Shown here in pieces: positions 1-8,265 of a stretch of DNA of 64,000 nucleotides. Location of the stretch: the NCBI GenBank assembly GCA_964612295.1, contig CAZTDY010000012.1:1-64000 (forward strand), written 5' to 3'. How positions within the stretch are numbered: the first letter of the stretch is position 1; every line of letters begins with the position of its first letter. This stretch comes from CAYQJL01 sp964612295 (GTDB taxonomy: Bacteria > Eisenbacteria > RBG-16-71-46 > CAIMUX01 > WJJG01). The notes under the pieces are model-generated. The model was given only the letters and a program-made list of their open reading frames with translations. It did not search any database and was not told the DNA's origin. Position numbers and translations under genes: made by a program.

Positions 1-2
1 TG

Positions 3-3000
3 GTCGACCCCACACGGATGGCGGTCTTTCGGATGCCCCGCACCTACATCGAATCACTGTCGCTCAGCATCGACCAGGACGATGTGATGGGGCCGAGGGA
101 TACGTTGGTGGTCGTGGCAACCGTGTTCTGCAATGCGCCCATTCCGGCGCTCGGCTCGTCCGCGAGGTTGAGCTATCCGCCTTCCCTCGATCTGGTCTCG
201 ACCGAGGCGACCCTCGGTAGTGTGGCGGACAACGCGGACTATGGGTCCCTGATCTGGTCAGGGGATCTGAGCTTTGCAGACCCGGTGGACATCACGGCCC
301 GTTTCGTGGTCAGCGAGACGGCCGGAGTCTACCATGCGGCCGTGATCGACCTGGACCTGGAAGGAGGCGGTAGTACCCAACACAGGGATGCCCAGGTCTC
401 TCTTCTGGGGCTGCCCACGGGAGATGACGTGTTTGTGCTGGATCAGGAGGCCGATCCGTTTGGGGAAGGAAGGTCCGGCGCAATCTTCTATGTGTCGGAA
501 GAGACTCTCACGTTGGTGCCCTTCAGAACCCACTTCGTGTTCAAGACCGTGAGTGACCTGCTGCCCGCCTCATTGAACCAGTTGTACGTACTCGACAGCG
601 ATGCCGATCCGTGGGGCGCCGGTGGCGAACCGGGAACGATTTGGCGGATCAATCTCGACTCGGGTGGGATGATTCCGTACTACACAAACGACGGATGGGT
701 GACGCCAATGCGCATGGTCCCCATCGACAGCGATAACTGGTTCATCATCGATCAGGATGCGGATGTGTCCTCGGGGGATGCACGCGGAGCGGTGTATCAC
801 TTCGAGGTCATTGAGAAACAAATGGGCCCGGTTGCCGCCTCGAACCAATTTCGGGAAATGGTGGATCTGGCCATCGACGACGACGGCAACCTGTGGGTGG
901 CCGATCGCTCGGCAAATCCACTCGGGTTGTCCGGCAACACGGGGGCGATCTTCAAGCTGGACGGACAGACCGGTTCGATCCTGGAGACCCACTCGTCCGA
1001 GGAGATCGTCGATCCTGGCGGTGTACTGTGGGTCAGCGGCACGGGCCTCGTGGTCAGTGATCCGGGATACACGGATGAGTCCGGCCACCCGATCATCCGC
1101 GCGCTTGATCCAAGCAGCGGAGAACTGAGCGACATCGGGGCGATGCCCGGTCAGGGAGGCACGCCCGGGCGGATGTACGATAACGGCGACGGGACCCTGC
1201 TGATCGTCGACGACACCGCCTGGTACACGGGTGAGGTGGGCGCGGTCTTCAAGCTCGACCTGGACACGGGGGGCATCTGGTTCATCGCGGATCATGACGA
1301 GACCGAAGCTTTGCTGGGCATCACCCGCGTGCCGGGGCCCGAACTCCACTTCGTTTCGTTTGGTGCCGAGGAAGATGCCACCGGGCGCTGGGCCTCCCGG
1401 GGAGATACGCTTCACTGTGAGATCGTTCTGGGGAATCGATCGATAGGTGACGATCCGGCCGCGAACCTCGTCCTCGATCTGAGCGAACACCTGACCATGG
1501 TGAGCGGATCGGCATCCGCCGGCAGCGGGACCCTCGAGACCACGAGCACGGGCCTGGAGTGGGAGGGCACTCTCCGCGACATCACAAACGTCAGCATTAA
1601 GTACAACGTCGTCATCGGTTCGCAACCGGAACTGTCCTCCTATAGCATCCAGACTGCCACCCTCACCTCGACCGTGGCCGATCCGGTCGAGGAGACGCTG
1701 GTCTACTACCTTTCGACCGTGGTCGGTCCCGAGGAACTGATCGGGCTGGACTCGCGGATGAATCCCCTCGACATCGTGGGCGGCTCGGGGGCGCTCTTCC
1801 GATTCGCGGAACCCAACCGGGTGCCGGTGATCATTCTTGCCGACTCGAGCTTCGTGAGCCCCGTGGCGATTCAGCGGATTCCGGGCAGCGAGACCGAATA
1901 CCTCATCGTGGACGCGGACGCTCAGGGCGGTGCGCAGTCCGCCGGTGGGGCCCTGTTCAAGGGTGATACCGAGACCGGTGAGGTCGAGGTCTTCTTCACC
2001 AACGACGACCTCATCGAGCCGATCTCGATCGCCATCGCGGACAGCTCGGTTTGTTATCTGCTCGATCTTGCCGCAGACCCCTACGAGCTCACCACCGGGA
2101 TCGGCCCCGGGGCCGTGTACGCGGTTGATCTGCTGACCGGTGAGGCCCAGATTGTCTACTCCGATACACTGACCGAACGGCCGCGTGACCTGGTCTACGA
2201 TCCCTTCCGCAAGTCTCTGCTGGTGGTCGATAACGCCATGCATCCGGAGGGCAGTTTCAAGGGCGGCCTGGTGGAGATCTTCCTGGAGAGCCAGAATCCC
2301 GACAGCACGGTCTGGGTGGTCGAAAGCGGGCATCCGTTCGAGTCGCCACGCGCGGCCGTCGTCCAGCAGGACAGCAGCTGGATCCTCCTGGACTATTCGG
2401 CGCGTCAGGAGTCCGCGATGCTCTTCAACATGAACCAGGAGGGAGGCTCCCAGATCCTCGCCTTCTGCGGTTCGATGGAAGACCCGATGGATCTGGTGCC
2501 GCACGTAAGCGGCGATCTCTATCTGGTGGACGCGTCCGCGGACCCTCAGGGATTCGGCGACGTGACCGGCACCTTCTTCACGCTGGGGAATCCGAGCATC
2601 AACCCCTGCAACGTGTTCCGCAGCGGGCCGCCACTGGTCAGGCCGCGAGGGGGGGACTCCTTCTTCGATCCCACGCCGATCTTCCTCCACCTGTTCGAGG
2701 TGGCCGAGCTATTCTCGGGGGTCGAGGTACGATGGTCCGCACCGCTCCTGCTGGAGGGCGCCGACTTCTATGTCTACCGCCGCTCCCTGCAGGAGCCGGG
2801 CAGTCAGTTCGAGATCTTGAACTGGTACGAGCCCGTGCGCGGCGGGGGGGAGTTGACCTTCTTCGACGAGCAGGTGATCCACGGAGAGGTGTATGCCTAC
2901 AAACTGGTCGCCACGCTTCCCAATGGCGCCATCCACTCGTTTGGCCCGGTCACGATCCGCGTCGAGCACGGACAGACCCCCCTACGTTTCCAGCTCGAGC

Positions 3001-3278
3001 CGGTCTATCCCAGCCCGGTCACGCTGGCGGGGCAGAACGGCACCGTCACGCTTCGGTTCTCCATTCCCGCGCCGGCCGACCCGGTGCGGTTGGGGCTCTT
3101 CGACGTGAGTGGCCGGCTGGTTCATTGGCTGGTCGACCGGCCGATGGAGCCGGGCACACAGGTGCTGTTGTGGGACGGTCGCGACGGGCGGGGTGCGCCG
3201 GTCGGCAGCGGGGTCTACTTCCTGCGCTTGGAGGCCGGACGGCGGGTGATGACCCGGCGCATGGTGATGCTGTACTAG
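3..3278 (+). CDS. Secreted multi-repeat (propeller-like) protein with FlgD-like C-terminal domain, 5' partial
   Basis: The frame is open to the left edge, so the true start probably lies outside; an internal ATG is at 18. Numbering from that ATG, the order is: a DUF11-like beta domain (about 8-118); six repeats about 51 residues apart (from 137, 189, 240, 291, 344, 393); a second DUF11-like domain (459-545); six more repeats (574, 627, 678, 734, 788, 834); a fibronectin-III-like domain (888-985); and a C-terminal FlgD-like/T9SS-like beta domain containing LFDVSGRLV and GSGVYFLRLEAG. Each repeat has a hydrophobic strand, an Asp-rich loop such as LDSDADPWG, then a GAIF-like strand and a TG turn, which fits propeller blades. 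The likely role is an extracellular or cell-surface structural or binding protein. No catalytic motif is seen and the ligand is unknown. The repeat and domain reading comes from sequence; the propeller fold is inference. Confidence 0.75.
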   Translation, partial: VDPTRMAVFRMPRTYIESLSLSIDQDDVMGPRDTLVVVATVFCNAPIPALGSSARLSYPPSLDLVSTEATLGSVADNADYGSLIWSGDLSFADPVDITARFVVSETAGVYHAAVIDLDLEGGGSTQHRDAQVSLLGLPTGDDVFVLDQEADPFGEGRSGAIFYVSEETLTLVPFRTHFVFKTVSDLLPASLNQLYVLDSDADPWGAGGEPGTIWRINLDSGGMIPYYTNDGWVTPMRMVPIDSDNWFIIDQDADVSSGDARGAVYHFEVIEKQMGPVAASNQFREMVDLAIDDDGNLWVADRSANPLGLSGNTGAIFKLDGQTGSILETHSSEEIVDPGGVLWVSGTGLVVSDPGYTDESGHPIIRALDPSSGELSDIGAMPGQGGTPGRMYDNGDGTLLIVDDTAWYTGEVGAVFKLDLDTGGIWFIADHDETEALLGITRVPGPELHFVSFGAEEDATGRWASRGDTLHCEIVLGNRSIGDDPAANLVLDLSEHLTMVSGSASAGSGTLETTSTGLEWEGTLRDITNVSIKYNVVIGSQPELSSYSIQTATLTSTVADPVEETLVYYLSTVVGPEELIGLDSRMNPLDIVGGSGALFRFAEPNRVPVIILADSSFVSPVAIQRIPGSETEYLIVDADAQGGAQSAGGALFKGDTETGEVEVFFTNDDLIEPISIAIADSSVCYLLDLAADPYELTTGIGPGAVYAVDLLTGEAQIVYSDTLTERPRDLVYDPFRKSLLVVDNAMHPEGSFKGGLVEIFLESQNPDSTVWVVESGHPFESPRAAVVQQDSSWILLDYSARQESAMLFNMNQEGGSQILAFCGSMEDPMDLVPHVSGDLYLVDASADPQGFGDVTGTFFTLGNPSINPCNVFRSGPPLVRPRGGDSFFDPTPIFLHLFEVAELFSGVEVRWSAPLLLEGADFYVYRRSLQEPGSQFEILNWYEPVRGGGELTFFDEQVIHGEVYAYKLVATLPNGAIHSFGPVTIRVEHGQTPLRFQLEPVYPSPVTLAGQNGTVTLRFSIPAPADPVRLGLFDVSGRLVHWLVDRPMEPGTQVLLWDGRDGRGAPVGSGVYFLRLEAGRRVMTRRMVMLY

Positions 3279-3598
3279 CAGGTCGCCAGGCCAGGGGCCG
3301 CTCTGCCGTGGGCGTTCCTCACGGTTCACTCCGCGTACCCAGAGGGACAGTTTCGGGTAGGTTTCCGCCCGGACTTCTGGTGCATCTCCCGCCTGTCTGA
3401 TCCGGCCGGAGGCTTGAACTGCTTTCACCTCAATCGATTGGACGGTACGCTTCCCAGAGGACGCCGTCCTGGCACAGATCTGGCAAGATACGCAGGTGGG
3501 CGCAAACCATAACCGTAACGGACCGTGCCGGTCGCGGAGATCGACCCGGCAGCTTCCAGGCGGGGGCGACCCAGGAAGTCGATGAAGGGGGAGATGAG
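3279..3598. other. Intergenic region, 320 bp
   Basis: No convincing gene was found. The region separates the repeat protein from the lipoprotein gene. It contains one sigma-54-like element (3470-3485) and a purine-rich ribosome binding site (GGGGGAGATGAG) just before the ATG at 3599. No T-rich terminator is visible after the stop at 3278. Confidence 0.5.
3470..3485 (+). promoter_or_regulatory. Possible sigma-54-type promoter
   Basis: TGGCAC, five bases, then TGGCA. This keeps the GG-N10-GC spacing of sigma-54 promoters, with one mismatch to TTGC in the -12 box. It lies about 113 bases before the lipoprotein start. A single match of this length may be chance. Confidence 0.3.
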
Positions 3599-4762
3599 AT
3601 GATGACCCAGCGGAAGACCTGGATTTGGGCAGTAGGCCTGTTCGCCGCGATGGTGTTGGCGGCTGGCTGCAGCAACGAAGACGGCACCACGGGGGGCACG
3701 ATTCCGGACACCGGTGAATCCGGTGATCAGACGATCAGTCTCGAAGACGAGTACGGCGGATTCAACGCCGCCTACGAGTCGCCTGCCTTCGGCGATGATT
3801 CGCTCGTGGAAGAAGCACTGCTCGAGGAAGAGGTCGTCGACGGGCTCGACGGACTCAGCGAAGCGGAGCGTGACCTTGCCGAGGAGGATCGCACGGGGCC
3901 CAATACGGAGATCTACTCGTTCACCGTCGTGTGGGGCAATCTCGACGAGCGCGAAGAGGGGGAGGCCGACCTTTCTGACCTGGCCGACCCCGTCAACTGG
4001 TCCGGGTCGCTGTCCTTTGAGGGGGGCAGCATTCGCGTGGCCAGTCTCATCTCCTTCGATCACCCCGAAGATCACCTGACCTTGCCGCGCCAGGGCCGCG
4101 GAGAGTTGGCGTGGGTCTCGGTGACCCACGGCGGCTTCGACGGCCTGCGCGTGATCTTGCACGTTCCCGCTCCCGAGGGGACGGAGATCGAGGAGCCCGT
4201 TCTCACGTTCAGTGCGCTTCCTTTGAATGGAGAGGTTCTCGAGTACACGCTCGAGGAGCTGGAAGAACTGGACGTGATTCAGGACGTGGAGGCGAGTGGT
4301 GAACAGATCACGATCCGCGCCTTCAAGGCGACCACGGCGTCCAACCTCGCCGGCTTCATGGGCGGACGGTGGGGCTTCGTGCTCGTCGACTCGACCACGA
4401 CCGATGGAGACCCCGTCTTTGTGCGCGGCTTCAAGGGTCGTTGGATCTCCGCCAATGGCGCGCTGATGGGCTACATGCGTGGCCACTACGGGATCAACCT
4501 CAACGGTCGGCCCGTGTTCTTCGGCAAGTACATCGATCAGCAGGGTAACTTCCGCGGTTACCTGCACGGCCAGTGGCGGATCGAGTCCACCTCGGGCACC
4601 GAGGGAACAGAGGACTACTACGAGATCGGTTCGTTCGATGGGCACTGGACCGGATCCCAGGGTGGAGCGCTGGGCCGGTTGCGCGGTCACTGGAGTCGAC
4701 GCGGCTTGCGCCCGGGCACCTTCAGCGGTCTGTGGCGGGGTGTGACCCTGATCGAGGAATAG
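3599..4762 (+). CDS. Lipoprotein with Gly/Trp repeat domain
   Basis: 387 residues. A signal peptide ends in the lipobox LAAGC (Cys24), so the protein is probably lipid-anchored. Residues 25-100 are acidic and likely disordered. A middle beta-rich part (about 105-240) has no recognised family. From about residue 250 there are repeats of the type GRW / GYMRGHY / GKY / GYLHGQW / GHW / GRLRGHW / GLW, spaced about 15-20 residues, similar in spirit to MORN or other G-x-h-x-G-x-W beta repeats. An alternative ATG is one codon downstream. A purine-rich ribosome binding site precedes it, and a perfect terminator follows at 4866. Function is not known; surface attachment or binding is a guess. Confidence 0.75.
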   Translation: MMTQRKTWIWAVGLFAAMVLAAGCSNEDGTTGGTIPDTGESGDQTISLEDEYGGFNAAYESPAFGDDSLVEEALLEEEVVDGLDGLSEAERDLAEEDRTGPNTEIYSFTVVWGNLDEREEGEADLSDLADPVNWSGSLSFEGGSIRVASLISFDHPEDHLTLPRQGRGELAWVSVTHGGFDGLRVILHVPAPEGTEIEEPVLTFSALPLNGEVLEYTLEELEELDVIQDVEASGEQITIRAFKATTASNLAGFMGGRWGFVLVDSTTTDGDPVFVRGFKGRWISANGALMGYMRGHYGINLNGRPVFFGKYIDQQGNFRGYLHGQWRIESTSGTEGTEDYYEIGSFDGHWTGSQGGALGRLRGHWSRRGLRPGTFSGLWRGVTLIEE

Positions 4763-4779
4763 CGAAACAGTCTTCATGA

Positions 4780-4809
4780 CCCCACGGCTTCGGAGACGGG
4801 GCCGTGGGG
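4780..4809 (+). other. Hairpin after the lipoprotein gene
   Basis: CCCCACGGC pairs with GCCGTGGGG (9 bp) around a 12-base loop, 18 bases after the lipoprotein stop. No T tract follows, so it may protect the mRNA end or act with the real terminator downstream. Confidence 0.55.
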
Positions 4810-4865
4810 GGCTTCCCGGGGAGAGTACCCTAAGCGCCCCTCGGGGATTCTGAATCGGGAAGCCA

Positions 4866-4897
4866 GGGGGAGCCCTTCGTGGGCTCCCCCTTTTTTT
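4866..4897 (+). terminator. Rho-independent terminator
   Basis: A perfect 10-bp stem, GGGGGAGCCC with GGGCTCCCCC, a TTCGT loop and seven T residues directly after. It ends the lipoprotein transcription unit. Confidence 0.93.
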
Positions 4898-4940
4898 GTG
4901 TGCGTCGCACCCCGGTTCCTCTACTGTGCTTCCGGGAAAA

Positions 4941-5020
4941 GGGGGGGAGCCCAAAGCCCAAGGAGCGAATCCGAGGCTTTGCGAGGCCCTCTAGCGACGA
5001 GCGGCTTTGGGTCCCCCCCC
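4941..5020. repeat. Long interrupted inverted repeat upstream of the NYN gene
   Basis: Seven G, A, G and CCCAAAGCC (4941-4958) face GGCTTTGGG, T and eight C (5003-5020). The stem is about 17 bp with one bulged base and a 44-base loop. It ends 25 bases before the GTG start of the NYN gene and so lies in its probable leader. Confidence 0.6.
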
Positions 5021-5045
5021 ATGATGAACTCGCAAAGGAGGAACC

Positions 5046-5954
5046 GTGCCGGACGCACCGGGAACAAGGTGGCGCAAACGCCGCTGGATCATCGACGGGC
5101 ACAACGCCATCTTCGCCTTGCCCGGGCTGGGGAGACTGCAGCGCGAGCAGCGCCGTCAGGAAGCCCGGGACGAGTTGGAGCGGCTGCTCCTGCCGTTTGC
5201 CTCGCAGCTGGAGAAGCCGCTCTCGATCATCTACGACGGAAACGAATTCACCGCGAATCCCGACGCCCGCACCCACGGCAACCTGCAGACCTACTACAGC
5301 CAGCCTCCCGAGGAAGCGGACGACCGCATCGTCTACCTCGCCCAGCAGGCGGTCGGCGCGGGCGAGTCGCTCGCCATTGTGACCGACGACCGCCGCACGC
5401 TGGGGAATCGCCTGCCTGAGGGCGTTCAACTCTGGGGGGTTCGCGACTTCTGGGATCGGTTCCTGGAGACCCGGGACGCACAGGAGCCGGACCCGCCCGC
5501 GGGCGCCGGACTCTCGGCCGCGGACAAGGACGAGATCGCAGCGATGTTCTTAGAGCGCAGTTCCCAGATCGAGGCGAACGCCCGGCGGGGCGCCAAGCGC
5601 CGCGAAAGGGATGCCGTCTCGACCTGGGAAACCCGCACGGCATCCGCCCGCGTGAGTGAGGATCTCCCGGAGAAAGATGGGCGGCCTGATCCCGTAACTG
5701 ACAAACTGGATATAGGTTGGGATCCCAAGCGCGTATTTGAATCACCCAATAAGGGCGGAACGCCGCCCTCCGCGGCGGGTAGTACAGAACAAGAGAGATC
5801 GAAGGCCACGCGTAATGAAGCAGATCTCGAAAAGCAGCAGGAGGCGGCACGAGAGGCGCGAAAGGCTCGGGGAGCACGCAAACAGAAACGGCGACTCGAG
5901 CAGAAGACGAGCGGCAAAGGTAAACAAACAAAGCCGAAGAAACGCCGTCGCTGA
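5046..5954 (+). CDS. NYN domain (YacP-like) RNA-processing protein
   Basis: 302 residues. The GTG start is set by AAAGGAGG five bases upstream. Residues about 12-135 match the NYN/PIN-like nuclease fold of the YacP family: WIIDGHNAI gives the first acidic residue, IIYDGNE the second, and EADDRIV plus AIVTDDR complete the acidic cluster. The family is linked to RNA cleavage or decay. The remainder is charged and probably disordered, ending in a very basic tail (KQKRR ... KKRRR) that could bind RNA. The 3' third of the gene (about 5690-5950) is clearly richer in A than its surroundings. A TPR protein gene follows 44 bases later, probably in the same transcript. Confidence 0.8.
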   Translation: MPDAPGTRWRKRRWIIDGHNAIFALPGLGRLQREQRRQEARDELERLLLPFASQLEKPLSIIYDGNEFTANPDARTHGNLQTYYSQPPEEADDRIVYLAQQAVGAGESLAIVTDDRRTLGNRLPEGVQLWGVRDFWDRFLETRDAQEPDPPAGAGLSAADKDEIAAMFLERSSQIEANARRGAKRRERDAVSTWETRTASARVSEDLPEKDGRPDPVTDKLDIGWDPKRVFESPNKGGTPPSAAGSTEQERSKATRNEADLEKQQEAAREARKARGARKQKRRLEQKTSGKGKQTKPKKRRR

Positions 5955-5998
5955 AGAGGCGTCGGCCAGGCGGCCTGAGGGCCACAAGGAGGACCGGG

Positions 5999-6664
5999 GT
6001 GCCTATACTGGACTCGCAGAAGCGGCGGATCGATGCGCGCGGCCGGGTGATGCTCGCCGTGGCCGGTCTGCTTCTGGTCCTGCCGATGTTGGGAAGCGCG
6101 GATGATTCAGCGACCGATCCGATTGACGACGCGCGGGAAAAGGTAGCCGCAGACTCCCGGGATGCGAGGGCCTACGTAGAACTGGGTCACGCACACTACG
6201 CAGTGGGACAGCTGGAGGAGGCGCTCGGAGCGTTCGAGAAGGCCGCGCGGCTGGATCCCGAGGACCTGGAGGCCCTCGTCAACGTGGGGGTGGTCAATCT
6301 GGAGGTCGGCCGTCCCGCGGTCGCCCTTCCGGTGCTCAAGACAGCGACGAACCTGGCCCCCGAGGATGCGCTGATTCTCTGCAACCTGGGTATGGCGTAC
6401 GCAGCGCTGGGGATGACGAACGAAGCGGCTCTATCTCTGACGCGCGCCATCGACGTCGATCCCGAGAGTCAGCCGGCCCATTTCCAGCTGGCCATCATGT
6501 TCGCCGAGGCGGGCATCTATCAAGAGGCGGTGCGCGAGTTCGAGGCCGTGGTGGCGGCCGATCCCAAAAGCCCGGAAGCCGAGCAGGCGCGGATGAACAT
6601 CGCGCGTCTGCGTCAGATGATCGAAGAGGAGCGCCAGGCACCGAAAACGCCATCCGGCGGGTAA
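5999..6664 (+). CDS. Exported TPR-repeat protein
   Basis: 221 residues. GTG start with AAGGAGGA five bases upstream. An N-terminal hydrophobic segment (about 18-33) looks like a signal peptide or membrane anchor. About four to five tetratricopeptide repeats follow (residues 45-205), with typical Gly/Ala/Pro positions such as AYVELGHAHYA and DPEDLEALVN. TPRs mediate protein-protein contacts, probably here in the periplasm. The partner is unknown. Another TPR protein follows after a 95-base gap that holds a promoter. Confidence 0.8.
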   Translation: MPILDSQKRRIDARGRVMLAVAGLLLVLPMLGSADDSATDPIDDAREKVAADSRDARAYVELGHAHYAVGQLEEALGAFEKAARLDPEDLEALVNVGVVNLEVGRPAVALPVLKTATNLAPEDALILCNLGMAYAALGMTNEAALSLTRAIDVDPESQPAHFQLAIMFAEAGIYQEAVREFEAVVAADPKSPEAEQARMNIARLRQMIEEERQAPKTPSGG

Positions 6665-6665
6665 C

Positions 6666-6694
6666 TTGACACCTCCGGAGGGCTTTGGTAGCTT
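6666..6694 (+). promoter_or_regulatory. Sigma-70-type promoter
   Basis: TTGACA, 17 bases, TAGCTT. The -35 is perfect, the -10 matches 3 of 6. It begins two bases after the preceding stop codon and lies 66 bases before the next TPR gene. Confidence 0.6.
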
Positions 6695-6759
6695 GCAGGC
6701 TCATTGGGTCCGCCCCATGAATTGCGGGGGCAGGCGATAGCACAGAGGGGGATCGAAGG

Positions 6760-7944
6760 ATGCCGAAACGAAAACTCTACCTGGCAGTCCTCGCTGGGTT
6801 GCTGCTCATGACCAGCATTCCCCAGGCCCAGGATACGGGCAGCGAGAAGATCTACTCGCAGGAGGCCGAGTGCAGCAAGCGGTACCAGGATGGTCTCGAG
6901 TACGAGAAGAACCAGCGGCTCACCGACGCCTTTGAGGCCTTCGACGCGGTGACCGAGGCGTGCCCGGCAATGGTGGACGCCTATCTTCACAAGGGTCTGA
7001 TCGAGGTCCAGCTCGGTCGCTACAGCGAAGCAATCGCCACCTATGAAGACGCCCTCGACCAGGATCCCGAGAATCTCGAGATCAAGGAGTCGATGGCCTT
7101 CGCCCTCTCCTCTGCCGGGGAACTCGAGGAGGCGAAGATCCTCTACCTCCAATTGCTCGAGGCCAATCCCGAGAACGTGAACGTCATGCGGAACCTGGCG
7201 TTCGTGTATCAGCAGCTCGGATCGGTTGCCGAGTCGGTGATGTTGTACAACCGTCTGATCGAGCTCGATCATGCCGATGCCAGGATGTTGTCGGAGGCCG
7301 GCCGTTTGTCGCTGGAGCAGAAGCTGTTCCTGCCGGCGGTGACGTTCTATCAGAAGTTGTACGAGTACAACCCGGGTGATGTGAACACGCTGAGCATCCT
7401 CGGCGGTTACTACTACAAGATCAAATTCTTCTCCGAGGCCCGCGGGTACTACGAGAAGATCCTGGAGCTCGAGCCGGAGCACAGCCAGGCGCTTCTCTAT
7501 CACAAGATCCTCGGGCACTGCTGCAAGATGATCAAAGATCATGAGTGCGGCGCGTTGCACTCCGAGTATGTTCTCGAGCAGGAACCGGGCGAGGTGCTCA
7601 ATCACTGCAGCCTGGCCTTCATCTACAAAGATGCCGGCAAATATGACCGGGCCGGCGAGGTCATTCAAAGCGCGCTGAGCCAATTCCCAGGCGCGGGCTG
7701 CCTCTGGTACGCCTGGGGGGTGACCCTCGAGAAGACGGCGGGGCAGCTCGAGAAGCAGAAGCGCTTCGAGGATGCGATCCGAACCTACGAGGACGCCAAG
7801 ACGAAGTTCCAGAAGGTCATCGACGGCGGCGACCCTCACTATGGCGGCTATGGCCAGCAGCAGCTCGAGCGGATGGACGACCTGATCGAGCGCGTCTACA
7901 AGCTGATGGAACAGGAGGAGATGCGCCGCGGCTCAGGCCAATAG
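6760..7944 (+). CDS. Periplasmic TPR-repeat protein
   Basis: 394 residues. A short signal peptide (KLYLAVLAGLLLM ... AQA-like cleavage near residue 24) is followed by at least eight tetratricopeptide repeats to about residue 375, for example YLHKGLIEVQLGRYSEAIATY. Several Cys residues (ECSKRY, EACPAM, HCCKMIKDHECG, HCSLAF) are unusual for a TPR array and could form disulfides in the periplasm. The product is probably a scaffold in envelope assembly, but no partner can be named. The gene has its own promoter at 6666 and is followed by a tRNA promoter. Confidence 0.8.
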   Translation: MPKRKLYLAVLAGLLLMTSIPQAQDTGSEKIYSQEAECSKRYQDGLEYEKNQRLTDAFEAFDAVTEACPAMVDAYLHKGLIEVQLGRYSEAIATYEDALDQDPENLEIKESMAFALSSAGELEEAKILYLQLLEANPENVNVMRNLAFVYQQLGSVAESVMLYNRLIELDHADARMLSEAGRLSLEQKLFLPAVTFYQKLYEYNPGDVNTLSILGGYYYKIKFFSEARGYYEKILELEPEHSQALLYHKILGHCCKMIKDHECGALHSEYVLEQEPGEVLNHCSLAFIYKDAGKYDRAGEVIQSALSQFPGAGCLWYAWGVTLEKTAGQLEKQKRFEDAIRTYEDAKTKFQKVIDGGDPHYGGYGQQQLERMDDLIERVYKLMEQEEMRRGSGQ

Positions 7945-7955
7945 CCCCCCTGGGG

Positions 7956-7983
7956 TTGACACTCGCTTGACCGCTGGGATAAG
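7956..7983 (+). promoter_or_regulatory. Sigma-70-type promoter for the tRNA-Ser/tRNA-Arg unit
   Basis: TTGACA, 16 bases, GATAAG. The -35 is perfect and the -10 keeps ATAA. It ends 15 bases before the mature tRNA-Ser. Confidence 0.65.
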
Positions 7984-7998
7984 CTGACCCGGCTTTTT

Positions 7999-8086
7999 GG
8001 AGAGGTGGCCGAGTGGCTGAAGGCGGCACATTGCTAATGTGTTGAGGGTGAATAGCTCTCCGCGGGTTCGAATCCCGCCCTCTCCG
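7999..8086 (+). tRNA. tRNA-Ser(GCU)
   Basis: 88 nt cloverleaf with acceptor GGAGAGG/CCTCTCC, discriminator G, and the long variable arm of type II tRNAs. The anticodon loop TTGCTAA gives anticodon GCU, reading AGC and AGU. CCA is not encoded. Seven T residues follow at 8090-8096, just before the next tRNA. Confidence 0.96.
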
Positions 8087-8098
8087 CGGTTTTTTTGT

Positions 8099-8172
<74 letters not shown>

Positions 8173-8265
8173 CAGCTTTTCAGAGCCGCCACCGATCGGC
8201 GGCCACGAGCATCTCACGTAACCCAGCCCGCAAGCCCCGCGTATGCCCCTGTGGAGGTTATTGAA

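Noticed and set aside
570..2690. 706-codon open frame on the minus strand
   Set aside because: It is the antisense of the repeat protein. Its translation is Arg/His-rich and without any family features; the plus frame has clear domains.
3425..4954. 509-codon minus-strand open frame over the lipoprotein
   Set aside because: High-GC shadow frame. It crosses the strong terminator and the lipoprotein is better supported.
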